From: Candidatus Obscuribacterales bacterium
Lineage (GTDB): Bacteria > Cyanobacteriota > Vampirovibrionia > Obscuribacterales > Obscuribacteraceae
Assembly (NCBI GenBank): GCA_019752635.1
Contig: JAIELX010000044.1
Span: 1-64,000 of the forward strand
Length of the DNA stretch: 64,000 nucleotides
Reading direction: 5' to 3'
This document shows positions 53,195 to 62,399 of the stretch, in pieces. A program made the position numbers and the translations under genes. The notes under the pieces were generated by a model. The model was not told the origin of the DNA. It saw only the letters and a program-made list of their open reading frames with translations, and made no database searches. The first letter of the stretch is position 1. The number at the start of each line of letters is the position of its first letter.

Positions 53195-54073
53195 TTATTG
53201 CATGTTGCTTGCGCCGGTTGCCAGTGCTGTGCCGATTGCTTTGAATTTGCCTCCGGCCGTTGCACCTAGCATTGTCTCAACTTCAAGCGACATGTCGATC
53301 TGCACGGCAGACTGCAAATGATCATCCGGTGCGGTCCGAAACGAGTTTGCAAGTGTCGCTCTTGCGGGGGCGATCGTGTTCTCAACTTGCGCTGGAAGCG
53401 AGCACATTTTAAAGTGCAGATCGCCATCGGCGCCTGGCAAGTGCGGATTGATGTTTTCTTCGTACAAAGCACTTTGATTGTCAGATACTGCCGGCGAGTG
53501 ATCGCTGGATTCCAGTCCTTCCAATCCTTCGAGCACCGCCACATTTGATTGGACCTGATCGATGTAGCCGAGCTTGACCACGGGAGTTTGTGGAATGCCC
53601 ACTTTTATCCATGGCAGCACCAGTAAGTGTCGCCCCTTCAACTGATTAAATCGAGCCGTAACGGCCTCTTGTACTTCCGAAGCGTTAACGCTTCTAAGTA
53701 CTTTGCGTTGATTCTCCAACTCCAGGGCACCATCGCGTGACTGTTCCAGGAGCTTGTCCGCCAGCTCAATCAGTTGCGGGTAATGCCCGGCTTCTTCGGC
53801 TTGTTTTCTTGAAGCAAAGACAAGTTGTCGTGAACGGGCGATCATGTTGTTCATTTGCCCTATTCTGTCTACTTCGTTGAGCTTTCTGGCGCCTTCGATT
53901 GCCAGTTCGTCCGCGGTTGTTTGCAGTCGATTGTATGTGAACATCAATGCGGCGAACGACATTGCCAAAATTACTGCGATGCTGGCGGCCAGCAGGAACA
54001 TGCCGCTGAGTACGAGCATATTGCCTTTCTCTTTTCGGTTGCGTGATGACTGGTGGAATAGTTGGTCGCGCAT
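53195..54073 (-). CDS. TadG-like pseudopilin/assembly protein (cluster 2)
   Basis: The 292-residue protein starts at ATG 54073 (the frame is open further upstream but there overlaps the preceding gene). It has a short charged leader, the membrane helix GNMLVLSGMFLLAASIAVIL and the LMFTYNRLQTTADELAIEGA helix typical of TadE/TadG-like proteins. The outside part is helical (ARSRQLVFASRKQAEEAG, TLANSFRTAP). It is the last gene of the three-gene minus-strand operon 55269-53195, separated from the preceding gene by about 25 bases. As in cluster 1, no Tad secretion ATPase is present. Confidence 0.65.
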   Translation of the reverse strand: MRDQLFHQSSRNRKEKGNMLVLSGMFLLAASIAVILAMSFAALMFTYNRLQTTADELAIEGARKLNEVDRIGQMNNMIARSRQLVFASRKQAEEAGHYPQLIELADKLLEQSRDGALELENQRKVLRSVNASEVQEAVTARFNQLKGRHLLVLPWIKVGIPQTPVVKLGYIDQVQSNVAVLEGLEGLESSDHSPAVSDNQSALYEENINPHLPGADGDLHFKMCSLPAQVENTIAPARATLANSFRTAPDDHLQSAVQIDMSLEVETMLGATAGGKFKAIGTALATGASNMQ

Positions 54074-54098
54074 ATGTATTGCCCCGTTTTGTCGTAGT

Positions 54099-54692
54099 TT
54101 AGTCAAAATGGTAGAGAGTCTGTTTTTGACCCTCAGGCTCCGACTCCACAAAGAGGCTGATGTCGGCGTGAACTTCTTCGTCGGGAGATTCGCTGGCCGG
54201 GTGGAAGTTGTATTCTTGTATCTCGGATAGAATGGCATCAAAGGAGGATACGGGTACTTTCACGGTTGCCACCATGTTGTGATTTATCTGGGCGTCGAGA
54301 AAGGCTCTCATGATCGCCTTCCCTGCGGCGCGCTTCTCTTCCTGGTTCGGAGAGTCATCTGCATGCAAGACTCTTATGGCGATTGCGTCGCCCTCCTTTA
54401 TGTTGAGCTTGCTTTTGCGTTCTAATCCTAGTGCTTTGTCGTTTGCAAACCACAAATATTCATATGTAGTCTTGTTGTCTTCGTCTGTCATGCTGTAGAA
54501 ATTGACTTCGGCCTTGACGAGTTGCTTCAGAGTGCTGCCTTGATACTGAAAATGCAATGGCATTTCTTTGGTCTTAATTTCAATTGTCCAATCATGCGGC
54601 TTACTTAGAATGGGCGCAGCTTGGGTGGCGGCGAGCATTGAGATTGCCGCAAGTGCTGCCAGTGCATAGGTCGTGCCGGCAAGTCTATTCAT
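54099..54692 (-). CDS. Secreted protein between TadE-like and TadG-like genes
   Basis: The 197-residue protein has a signal peptide (residues 1-25, YALAALAAISMLAATQAA) and a soluble part with two halves: strands KTKEMPLHFQYQGSTLKQLV and TTYEYLWFANDKALGLERKS, then helix AAGKAIMRAFLDAQINHNMV and VSSFDAILSEIQEYNF. The ATG follows GAGG, and its start overlaps the stop of the TadE-like gene by eight bases, so the two are translationally coupled. The position suggests a periplasmic partner of the Tad-like proteins. No known family. Confidence 0.65.
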   Translation of the reverse strand: MNRLAGTTYALAALAAISMLAATQAAPILSKPHDWTIEIKTKEMPLHFQYQGSTLKQLVKAEVNFYSMTDEDNKTTYEYLWFANDKALGLERKSKLNIKEGDAIAIRVLHADDSPNQEEKRAAGKAIMRAFLDAQINHNMVATVKVPVSSFDAILSEIQEYNFHPASESPDEEVHADISLFVESEPEGQKQTLYHFD

Positions 54693-55269
54693 TGATAAAA
54701 TACCTCTTCGTTTTCGGATTGCGGCTCAGGTTTTCCCAGTCGGAATGGGCTGAAATCTTCATCGGTAGTGGTGCGGTGATTCCGGGACATCCGGCGCCGC
54801 CGGCATAAACAGGAGCCACATCCACGTCTACATCTAGTTGAATGGTGTATACGCAGGGACCCTTGTCACCATTAGGTAGCCAGTTTGCGGGCACGTCCTG
54901 GATTTGATTTAGCGTAATCTTGTCGGCTTCATTCGCGCCGCAGATAACCACACTCAGTTTTTTGTCGGTGACTGTGACGCCACATTTGGAGGAAAAGTCG
55001 CTCCACCAGGTATCGCTGGTGAGCATTGAGACTGCTTGCGAACGCCGTTCTGTCAGTGACAAACGATGAACATATTCGGTGATTGCTCCCGTTGCGATAA
55101 AGTATCGGACGGCAACAAAACAGGCATTGACTAATGGAATGAATATAAACACCACCAGGACAAGGAATGCCGCTCCGAATTCCGCAATTGAACTGGCTCG
55201 ACTGTTGCGATGCCGGCGTGCACTATATATAGTGCTGAGTTTGCGGTCTGATAATGATTGCGCATACAT
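54685..55269 (-). CDS. TadE-like pseudopilin (cluster 2)
   Basis: The 194-residue protein is paralogous to the TadE-like gene at 48285-48875. It has a basic leader ending RASSIAEFGAAFLVLVVFIF and a membrane helix to ~57, then an outside domain with cysteines (KCGVTVTDKKLSVVICGA, PCVYTIQL, AGGAGCPGI). ATG at 55269 is favoured because AAGGGG precedes it; an upstream TTG start is also open. It heads a three-gene operon (TadE, secreted protein, TadG). Confidence 0.7.
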   Translation of the reverse strand: MYAQSLSDRKLSTIYSARRHRNSRASSIAEFGAAFLVLVVFIFIPLVNACFVAVRYFIATGAITEYVHRLSLTERRSQAVSMLTSDTWWSDFSSKCGVTVTDKKLSVVICGANEADKITLNQIQDVPANWLPNGDKGPCVYTIQLDVDVDVAPVYAGGAGCPGITAPLPMKISAHSDWENLSRNPKTKRYFINE

Positions 55270-55426
55270 GTTTCGAAAACCCCTTGCAGACAATTCTGTC
55301 GGCTGCTGCTCAACTTGATTGCCACCTTCTGAATAACTGCGAAACCCGCATAATTAGGCGGATTCGCAACTGCGCGGCTGACAATCGAAGCTTGTACCCA
55401 CACGCACACGGAAAGACTTCAAAGAA

Positions 55427-55458
55427 CACGAAGAGACACCTCGGGGTGTCTCTTCGTG
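55427..55458 (-). terminator. Terminator after the subtilase gene
   Basis: A perfect 14-bp stem, CACGAAGAGACACC with GGTGTCTCTTCGTG, has a four-base TCGG loop. On the minus strand it is followed by TTCTTTGAAG. It lies 23 bases past the subtilase stop. Confidence 0.85.
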
Positions 55459-55480
55459 CACTCTTACGGGGGAAGTAAAC

Positions 55481-56845
55481 CTAGATAATTCCTTTTGCCA
55501 TCTTCACCGCCTTTTCGGCATTTGGCATTCCATAACCATAGTAGGGCGTCCACATCGCTCCACCTGCTCTGGTACAACTAGCCTTTAGAATGTGTTCCAC
55601 CCAGGTGTTGGGCAGTACCGGGTTCGCGTTCCAGATCAAGGCGGCGATGCCCGCTACAATCGGTGCCGAGAATGAGGTCCCGTTTACGTTTCGAACAGCT
55701 CCGTTTCTGGCAGTGCAGACGATTCCTTTTCCGGGAGCGGTGAACGTTACTGACGTTCCCCAGTTAGAGAAATCTGCAAGAGAAAGGCTGTTGTCGATTG
55801 CGGAAACCGTATTCAAATATGGCACAGGCGGGTTCGGGTCGAACATGCCGTCGTTACCCGAGGACAAGAATATAAGTCCTCCCTTTAGATCGTGATACTC
55901 CTGGAAATAGATGTGCAAAGGAGCGTGAAGGAACGGGTTCGTGAATCCAATTGGCGGTGGTGCGCCATAACTGATATTGACGATTCTGTTACCCGAAGCC
56001 ATCATGTTCAACAATCCGGCCATAATTGCGATGTCGTCGGTCATGCCGTTTGATCCTGCAATTTGTACGGGATAGACTCTGGCACCGGGGGCGATACCGG
56101 CTACGTTGATCGAGTTGTTATGCGTTGCGGCCGCTGTCGTTGCGACGAGCGTACCGTGACCTTGCACATCCGTCTGTGCACCACCGGACAGGGCGCCTCC
56201 AAGCCCGCCGAGTAGATCACCGAGCGGACCGGGACCGCCCAGCACTGTGAGTCGTGCACCGATAGTGGTTGCGTCATAGCCCTTGAGGGTTTTGCCCGAA
56301 AGGTCGGCGACTGAGGCCTGGCAACCCGTATCGAAAACAGCTATTTTTGTTCCGCCGCCGGTCGTCATATCCCAGGCGCGAGGAGCGTTTACTGCTCCCA
56401 GGTGCCATTGGCTGGCAAATTGCGGATCGTTGGGGATCAATTGCGCCTTGAATTGATAGTTGCGGCTTACACAGCGAAAATTCTTGTCTTTAGTGAACTT
56501 CTTTTCTGTTTCTTCCAAATGTCCTTTTTCGGTGCGGTAAATCAGACACTTCAAACGACCCTCGCCCATGGTTCCGACCAGAGTTCCTTTTGCTTCTTTC
56601 AGAGCATTTTCGACTTCGTCGTTTTCAGCGTTCGCATTTGGCATAACGAGCAAAATGTCGGGGGTGTAGTTTGAGGGAACCGCTGGAGCCGTCTTCTTTA
56701 CTAGCCCTACGGGAATTTTGAGCTTCGCTTCTTCGGCTGCGAGTGCGGGCGTGGCTAGTGAGGCGGAGATTCCGAGTAGCAGCGACATGGAGATCCCGAA
56801 CACTTTGTGATTGCGGGAAGGGCGTGATGATTTAGGCAGAGTCAT
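55481..56845 (-). CDS. Secreted S8 family serine peptidase (subtilase)
   Basis: The 454-residue protein has a signal peptide (GISMSLLLGISASLATPALA), a propeptide-like region to ~140 with DILLVMPNANAENDEVENAL, then a subtilisin-type catalytic domain. The triad is visible as Asp in KIAVFDTGCQ, His in GHGTLVATTAA and Ser in NGTSFSAPIVAGIAAL, with the oxyanion Asn in SSGNDGMF. All needed residues are intact. A Gly/Leu-rich insertion (GGPGPLGDLLGGLGGALSGG) lies between the Asp and His motifs. ATG at 56845 has GGAG upstream. It could process exported proteins of this region. Substrate not known. Confidence 0.9.
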   Translation of the reverse strand: MTLPKSSRPSRNHKVFGISMSLLLGISASLATPALAAEEAKLKIPVGLVKKTAPAVPSNYTPDILLVMPNANAENDEVENALKEAKGTLVGTMGEGRLKCLIYRTEKGHLEETEKKFTKDKNFRCVSRNYQFKAQLIPNDPQFASQWHLGAVNAPRAWDMTTGGGTKIAVFDTGCQASVADLSGKTLKGYDATTIGARLTVLGGPGPLGDLLGGLGGALSGGAQTDVQGHGTLVATTAAATHNNSINVAGIAPGARVYPVQIAGSNGMTDDIAIMAGLLNMMASGNRIVNISYGAPPPIGFTNPFLHAPLHIYFQEYHDLKGGLIFLSSGNDGMFDPNPPVPYLNTVSAIDNSLSLADFSNWGTSVTFTAPGKGIVCTARNGAVRNVNGTSFSAPIVAGIAALIWNANPVLPNTWVEHILKASCTRAGGAMWTPYYGYGMPNAEKAVKMAKGII

Positions 56846-57097
56846 TGAGAGAGTTCTCCAGTTGGTTGGCGACATACTTTTCGGCTTGAGGGCTTCCTCA
56901 ACTTGCGCACCACATTTGACACCGCGCGATTTGATTGAGTGCTGCCGAACTCTTCCATAACATCGGGGTACAGAAAATTAGGACCGGGCAAAATGCTTGA
57001 CATCGCCCTCCCGGGGAAAACCCCTATCAGGTAAATCGATGTGCAGTGAAGTAGACTTACTGGCGCAAGGCGGCGGGTTGCCGCCAGCAAACCTTTG

Positions 57098-57985
57098 ATG
57101 GCGCTCATTTTCGTGAAAACACTTGCTGTAATCTTCGATTTCGACGATACGTTGACCCCGGATTCCACTACCCGATTTCTTGCGTCTCGTGGTGTGGACA
57201 CCCGGTCGTTCTGGCAGAACGAAGTGAAAGTTCTGGTCAGCGATGGTTACGATCCTTCGATGGCTTATCTCAATAAAATTCTGGATTACAGCGGGGTCGA
57301 CAGGCCGTTGGGGCGAGTGACCAATGAAGATCTGGCTGAGTTCGGCAAGAACAATCTGGATTCAGAGTTCTATCCCGGATTGTCCACTCTGTTCAAGGAC
57401 TTGCGCACCATTGCGGCTGCTGTATCCCGTGATATCTCCGTGGAGTTTTATATTGTGTCCGGGGGACTGCAAACTCTGATTGAAGGTTCGTCATTTGTGC
57501 GCAAGAACTTTGCAGCGGTTTACGGCTGCCAGTATTCCAGTCGTGTCGATACTGGTGATATTCATCACATAAAGCGGTGCGTAACCTTTACAGAAAAGAC
57601 TCGTTACCTTTTTGAGATCAACAAAGGTATTCGTCCTGAGCAGGTAATCAAGAATCAGTACATGGTGAATAGTGATGTGCCGCTCAAGCGTCGTCGCATT
57701 CCGTTCAGAAACATGATTTACGTAGGCGACGGACTGACGGATATTCCCTGTTTTTCCTTGGTGCAGCGCATGGGCGGGCTGGCGTTCGGGGTGTTCAACC
57801 CGCAGGAACAAGCTTCGGCCAAGCGTGCGTTGATGGAGTTTCTTCACACTGATCGCGTAATCAGCATGCACGCGCCTAAGTATCGTAAGAGTGATGAGCT
57901 TGGCTCGTTACTTCGGGCCGCCATCTCTACTCTTGCCGGTCGCGTAATGTTGGAGCGCAGCGAAGCCGAGGGAGACGACGCTTAA
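57098..57985 (+). CDS. HAD-superfamily phosphatase
   Basis: The 295-residue protein has the haloacid-dehalogenase motifs: I, AVIFDFDDTLTPDSTT, with the nucleophile and acid Asp pair; II, FYIVSGG; III, a downstream Lys region; and IV, NMIYVGDGLTDIPCFSLV, with the metal-binding Asp pair. The cap region (~35-110) is helical. The family hydrolyses phosphomonoesters; the particular substrate cannot be read. A haloacid-type dehalogenase is less likely. It is convergent with the NagZ-like gene, ten bases apart. Confidence 0.85.
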   Translation: MALIFVKTLAVIFDFDDTLTPDSTTRFLASRGVDTRSFWQNEVKVLVSDGYDPSMAYLNKILDYSGVDRPLGRVTNEDLAEFGKNNLDSEFYPGLSTLFKDLRTIAAAVSRDISVEFYIVSGGLQTLIEGSSFVRKNFAAVYGCQYSSRVDTGDIHHIKRCVTFTEKTRYLFEINKGIRPEQVIKNQYMVNSDVPLKRRRIPFRNMIYVGDGLTDIPCFSLVQRMGGLAFGVFNPQEQASAKRALMEFLHTDRVISMHAPKYRKSDELGSLLRAAISTLAGRVMLERSEAEGDDA

Positions 57986-57995
57986 CGGCACAGTG

Positions 57996-59519
57996 CTAAC
58001 ACAGCGCTGTCTTTGCACCACAAGCAAGCTTGGCAAAACAGCGCACGGCAAAATCCGACGGATCATACATAGCCATTGAATGCTGCCATCCGTTCATTGC
58101 TTCCTCGCTCAATTCATAAGGAGTGTCCGTCGCAACCACGAGCCATGGTGACCCGTGCTGTTTCAGTGCCGTGGCTAATTTATATTGATTGGGGTTTAAC
58201 GGCGCTCGAAAGGTGAAAAGTGCGCATCGTTTGTTGGTGCAGTGCTTGATCACATTTGCGATGTCTTCGTCGTTCGGATTGACCCCATAGCGAATTTCCT
58301 CAATCTCAATTGCCGGTGAGACCTCGCGAAGGGCCTCTGCGAACTTCATCGGATAGCGGGGATGCGCAGGCAGAACGATGGTGATTGGTTCATCCGGCCA
58401 GGCCAATTGCGCGGACGTTGGGGTTGAGCCTTGCATCGCCGTCGTTGTAATAGACTCTGTTAGAGCGTTGCCTCTGGCGATGGATTCTCGCAGTCTTAAG
58501 AACCTTGCTTCCTGGCTGCCGCTGAAAACGAAGCGATCGCACACTGATGAAACTATTCTGTTTCTTCGTGAGACCGACTCCAAAATACGCTGTTCTGTAA
58601 TGCGTCCCCGGTCGACAGCATCAGTAATCGCAGCGTGCACTGCGGTTACCTTATCGGCCGATGTACACACGAGCAATTGATCGGCACCGGCCAGTAGGGC
58701 AAGTATGCAGGCCTCTTCCAATCCCCAGTTATCAGTTATCGCTTTCATGAGCATGTCGTCGGTGAAGATTAAACCGCCAAATCCCAGTTTGCCACGCAAC
58801 CACTCCGTCGTCATAGCATAAGAGAGGCTGGCCGGAAGCGGTTGTGGTTCTAAAACTGGCACGCGCACGTGTGATGTGAGCATGCCAGGCAAGAATGATG
58901 CTGTTTGCCTGAATGGCGCCAGCTCTATCTCCTCCAGCCGTGCGATGCCGTGGGCAACTAGCGGTAGTTGCAAGTGTGAGTCCACTGAAGTGTCGCCGTG
59001 ACCGGGAAAATGCTTTCCGACAGGTAGCACGCCGGAGCTTGCATATCCCCGAGCTACCATCTCTGCGCGTGATGCAACCAACGCCGGTTTGTCGCCAAAT
59101 GCTCGGGAGCCGATTATCGGGTTGCTCTTGTTCGTGTTTACATCGAGCACCGGGGCTAAGACCACGTCGACGCCGATCAGCGCCAGCTGCTCGCCGGAAA
59201 GTTTTGCGATCTCAAAGGACTTGTCCGCCGAAGGGAGCGCTCCCAACGCCATCATTGAAGGAAGGGGAGACAAGACTCTGTCGAAGCGCTGCACTGCGCC
59301 GCCTTCTTGATCCACTGCTACTATTGCGCGCACTGCGCAGGATGAGCGCACGTCGTCAACCAGCTGTACCAACTGATGCAGCTGTTCGGCGTTGTCTCTG
59401 AAAAGAGTGATACCGCTCATGGTGCCAGCGCGCAGCAGCTCGCGATTCTCCGGCTCCAGCTCTGTTGCGGCCACTTTGCCAAGTATGAGCTGGCCTATTG
59501 CCTCGTGTAAGTTTGTCAT
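57996..59519 (-). CDS. nagZ: GH3 beta-N-acetylhexosaminidase, NagZ-like
   Basis: The N-terminal ~340 residues are a glycoside hydrolase family 3 domain. VAVDQEGGAVQRF has the substrate-binding Glu and Arg, KHFPGHGDTSVDSHLQLP has the His/Asp catalytic acid loop typical of NagZ, and FTDDMLMKAI supplies the nucleophile Asp. NagZ removes N-acetylglucosamine from muropeptides in peptidoglycan recycling. The C-terminal ~165 residues form an extra GH3-C-like domain (PITIVLPAHPRYP, ALFTFRAPLNPNQYKL, WLVVATDTPYEL), longer than in gammaproteobacterial NagZ. No signal peptide is evident. ATG after GAGGCGATCTC. Confidence 0.85.
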   Translation of the reverse strand: MTNLHEAIGQLILGKVAATELEPENRELLRAGTMSGITLFRDNAEQLHQLVQLVDDVRSSCAVRAIVAVDQEGGAVQRFDRVLSPLPSMMALGALPSADKSFEIAKLSGEQLALIGVDVVLAPVLDVNTNKSNPIIGSRAFGDKPALVASRAEMVARGYASSGVLPVGKHFPGHGDTSVDSHLQLPLVAHGIARLEEIELAPFRQTASFLPGMLTSHVRVPVLEPQPLPASLSYAMTTEWLRGKLGFGGLIFTDDMLMKAITDNWGLEEACILALLAGADQLLVCTSADKVTAVHAAITDAVDRGRITEQRILESVSRRNRIVSSVCDRFVFSGSQEARFLRLRESIARGNALTESITTTAMQGSTPTSAQLAWPDEPITIVLPAHPRYPMKFAEALREVSPAIEIEEIRYGVNPNDEDIANVIKHCTNKRCALFTFRAPLNPNQYKLATALKQHGSPWLVVATDTPYELSEEAMNGWQHSMAMYDPSDFAVRCFAKLACGAKTALC

Positions 59520-59612
59520 GAGATCGCCTCTGCCCCGTCCGCCCGCTAATTATAGAGGCTCCGAAAGCAAGGTCGTCTGAAGTTGCGGTTTCTGTTATTG
59601 CAAACAGGCTAT

Positions 59613-60596
59613 CTACGACGCGTACAGACTGAGCAATCTGTACACATCAACGGGACGCTGTCTGCCCTTTACGGTAATTGGTCCCATTGACTCTGTTTTG
59701 TAATTGTTCTTGATCAACTCGTATGTGGTGCCATCAATAATGATGTCGCCGGCTCGGTCCGTACCGATCAATTTTTCCAGTCTAAAAGCCAGGTTTGCCG
59801 TGTCGCCAAGTACGGCGAGACTGGCTTTCCCTGCGCCGAGGACACCTGCTGCTACAGGACCGGTTGCCAGTGCGATATCAACCTCTAACTTATGGTCCGG
59901 AAACGGCCAATCATTCGTTTTCCCTGCCAGCATCGGCACTGATTCCTTGATTCGTAAAGCGCTGAAACAGGCCTGATAGGCGCAGGCGTTCTGTTCGGAG
60001 CCCGGACGATCGTCGCCTTGCCAGTACGCCATTACCGCATCACCGGCAATTTTCTCCACCTGACCGTGGTTTTTTGTAATTTCTTCTTGAAAGCGTCCGA
60101 ACACGCGTTGAGCCGCTTGCATAACCAGGTTCGGCTGATCCGAGTACACTTCCATCAGTGATGTAAAGTTGCGAATGTCTGCCACCAAAATCGTTGCAGT
60201 CATTAGCTTGATGTGAAGTTGCGTACGTTCGTGCTCGTCTTCTATAGCTTCTAAAAGTCGCTGCGGTGAGCCTTCCGGGAGATTCACCACCAGGTCTACT
60301 TGGGCGATTTTGATGTGGTCGCCATTCTTCAAAAGATAATCCTGTCCGGCTTGCAACCAATTGCCGTTGAGCCTGGTGCCGTTCGTGCTGCCCATGTCAC
60401 GAAGGCTCCAACCGTCCGAACTTGGCTTTAATTCAGCGTGGTGGCTGGAAACCTCAGGCACGGCAATGACCAACTTTCTTGGTCCGACCGGCGACCCCGC
60501 TTTACGTCCGATCTCGAGAACTTTGCCTTCTTCGAGTTCAAAGAAGTACGCGTCCGGGCTTCCGGAATTAACTACCAGATAACCGGCCAATCCCAT
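59613..60596 (-). CDS. FHA domain fused to a class III adenylate cyclase
   Basis: The 327-residue protein is soluble. Residues ~20-100 form an FHA (phosphothreonine-binding) domain: EIGRK, VSSHHAEL, LRDMGSTNGTRLNG and LKNGDHIKIAQ. After a helical linker, residues ~130-320 are a class III nucleotidyl cyclase: TILVADIRNFTSLMEVY carries the first metal Asp, GQVEKIAGDAVMAYW has the purine-recognition Lys and second metal Asp, and LAVLGDTANLAFRLEKLIG provides the Asp/Asn/Arg region that favours ATP. An active adenylate cyclase gated by a phosphoprotein such as the Ser/Thr kinase of this window is the inference. ATG at 60596. Confidence 0.9.
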   Translation of the reverse strand: MGLAGYLVVNSGSPDAYFFELEEGKVLEIGRKAGSPVGPRKLVIAVPEVSSHHAELKPSSDGWSLRDMGSTNGTRLNGNWLQAGQDYLLKNGDHIKIAQVDLVVNLPEGSPQRLLEAIEDEHERTQLHIKLMTATILVADIRNFTSLMEVYSDQPNLVMQAAQRVFGRFQEEITKNHGQVEKIAGDAVMAYWQGDDRPGSEQNACAYQACFSALRIKESVPMLAGKTNDWPFPDHKLEVDIALATGPVAAGVLGAGKASLAVLGDTANLAFRLEKLIGTDRAGDIIIDGTTYELIKNNYKTESMGPITVKGRQRPVDVYRLLSLYAS

Positions 60597-60817
60597 GTGT
60601 TTCTCAGTGACCAATTTTCTGCGACGCTGACGCTGAAGACGTTAATGTTAGAGCATTATACCCCCCTCACGTGCTCATTTTGCGCTTAGGAGAATCCAGC
60701 ATGGCGAAATGCCGTGAAGCGCGGGTAGGGCTTGATAGCACCGAATTGACTGCAATGAACGGCTGCTGCGCCTGCCAAGATTGCGGCCGCCTCGGGGTTG
60801 CTCACCCGGCTGGAATA

Positions 60818-60850
60818 GAAAAAAACGGCGAGCTGTTAATGCCCGCCGTT
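60818..60850 (-). terminator. Terminator after metK
   Basis: On the minus strand AACGGCG pairs with CGCCGTT, which is followed by a run of seven T. It is located about 28 bases past the metK stop. Confidence 0.85.
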
Positions 60851-60878
60851 CTTTGGTTTTCGAGAAGACTGCCGCCTG

Positions 60879-62135
60879 TTAGTGGCTGGCGGCCTTCTCA
60901 AGTGCTTTTTTTAGTTCTTCGACCTTGTCTAATCTTTCCCACGGCAGATCCAGATCGGTTCTGCCGAAGTGACCGTAGGCGGCGACTCTTTGGTAGAACT
61001 TGCCGCCGTTTTGGGCTGGCAACAGGTTCAATTCCAGGTTCTTGATGATGGCGGCCGGACGCAGATCAAACACTTTCTGAACGGCAGTGGTGATTTCTTC
61101 GTCGGAAATCTTGCCAGTGCCAAAAGTGGTTACCAGGACGGAAACCGGCTGCGCCACGCCGATTGCGTAAGCAATCTGCACTTCGGCGCGTCGGGCCAGA
61201 CCCGATGCCACAATGTTCTTAGCTACCCATCTGGTTGCGTAAGCAGCACTGCGGTCTACTTTTGTCGGATCTTTTCCGGAGAATGCGCCGCCGCCGTGTC
61301 GAGCATAACCACCGTATGTGTCTACGATGATCTTGCGACCGGTCAGACCGGCGTCGCCTTGAGGTCCGCCCACGACGAATCGACCCGAAGGATTAATCAA
61401 ATAGCGAGTGTCTTTGTCAGGCTTGATCGATAGATCTTGGAAGACCGGTTGGACAACGTACTTGTTGAGGTCTTCGGCAATTCGAGCCTGCAGCTCGTCG
61501 TTGTCGGTTATTCCATCGATAGAAGGTTCATGTTGCGTAGAAATCACTATAGCTACTACGCGTACGGGTTTGTCGCCTTCGTACTCGATGGTGACTTGCG
61601 TTTTGCCGTCGGGACGAAGATACTTCAACACGCCGAGTTTTCGCACCTCAGACAGGCGTCTTGCGATGCGGTGCGCCACAGAAATGGGCATCGGCATCAG
61701 CTCGGGAGTCTCGTCGCACGCAAAGCCGAACATCATGCCCTGGTCGCCGGCACCGATTTGGTCGAAAGCATCGGACGAATCGTCGCCGCGCTTTTCGAGT
61801 GCAGTGCTGACGCCGCTTGCGATGTCGGGAGACTGTTTGCCCAGCGCCACCGACACGCCGCAAGTGCGGGCATCAAAGCCGCCGCCGCGCTCGCCTTCGT
61901 ATCCGATGTCGGCAATGGTGCTTCGAACAATTTCGGATACGTCGATTACGGCGTTTGTTGTGATTTCGCCGGCAACCACAACTAGACCTGTAGTTACCAA
62001 ACACTCGGCGGCCACTCGTCCTTTATTATCTTGGGTCAGAATAGCGTCTAAAATAGCGTCGGAAATTTGATCGCAAACCTTATCCGGATGTCCTTCCGTC
62101 ACGGACTCCGAGGTGAACAGATAACGATGCGGCAC
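60879..62135 (-). CDS. metK: S-adenosylmethionine synthetase
   Basis: MetK makes S-adenosylmethionine from methionine and ATP in the cytoplasm. The 418-residue reading from GTG 62135 (AGGAG ten bases upstream) begins [29 protein letters not shown], the family N-terminus; an extra in-frame upstream stretch to 62174 is not needed. Signature motifs present: [60 protein letters not shown], and [10 protein letters not shown]. The sequence is complete. Confidence 0.96.
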   Translation of the reverse strand: MPHRYLFTSESVTEGHPDKVCDQISDAILDAILTQDNKGRVAAECLVTTGLVVVAGEITTNAVIDVSEIVRSTIADIGYEGERGGGFDARTCGVSVALGKQSPDIASGVSTALEKRGDDSSDAFDQIGAGDQGMMFGFACDETPELMPMPISVAHRIARRLSEVRKLGVLKYLRPDGKTQVTIEYEGDKPVRVVAIVISTQHEPSIDGITDNDELQARIAEDLNKYVVQPVFQDLSIKPDKDTRYLINPSGRFVVGGPQGDAGLTGRKIIVDTYGGYARHGGGAFSGKDPTKVDRSAAYATRWVAKNIVASGLARRAEVQIAYAIGVAQPVSVLVTTFGTGKISDEEITTAVQKVFDLRPAAIIKNLELNLLPAQNGGKFYQRVAAYGHFGRTDLDLPWERLDKVEELKKALEKAASH

Positions 62136-62209
62136 CTTATGGCTTCTCCTATGCAAGTAGTATGCGCTTGCCACGCAGGCTAGAGTTTATCAGTAAAGTC
62201 AAGACACCC

Positions 62210-62244
62210 GCTTTATTCATGGTATTAAACCGACTGAATAAAGC
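62210..62244. promoter_or_regulatory. Inverted repeat GCTTTATTCA-N15-TGAATAAAGC between metK and the sigma factor
   Basis: Two perfect 10-base arms (62210-62219 and 62235-62244) flank an AT-rich 15-base spacer. The location in the divergent 264-base gap fits a transcription-factor operator or a leader hairpin for metK. No matching SAM-riboswitch consensus was seen. Confidence 0.4.
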
Positions 62245-62399
62245 CTCTGATGCCTGTAACGGTATTGACGCCGGGTGTGAATGGATCATTGCGAGTTCTT
62301 CAGATGGAGTAGTAGTGCTACCATATACAGCGGACGATGCCTCTGTGAGACTTCGGTCAGTTCACGGGCGCCGAGCAGTTTCACCGGGAAAGAGGGAGC

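Noticed and set aside
59613-60596. FHA-cyclase considered as a CBASS-type defence cyclase
   Set aside because: It is a class III adenylate cyclase, not a CD-NTase, and no effector or accessory defence genes are adjacent.
62136-62399. SAM riboswitch upstream of metK
   Set aside because: I looked for the usual conserved riboswitch cores in the leader and did not see them; only a simple inverted repeat is present.
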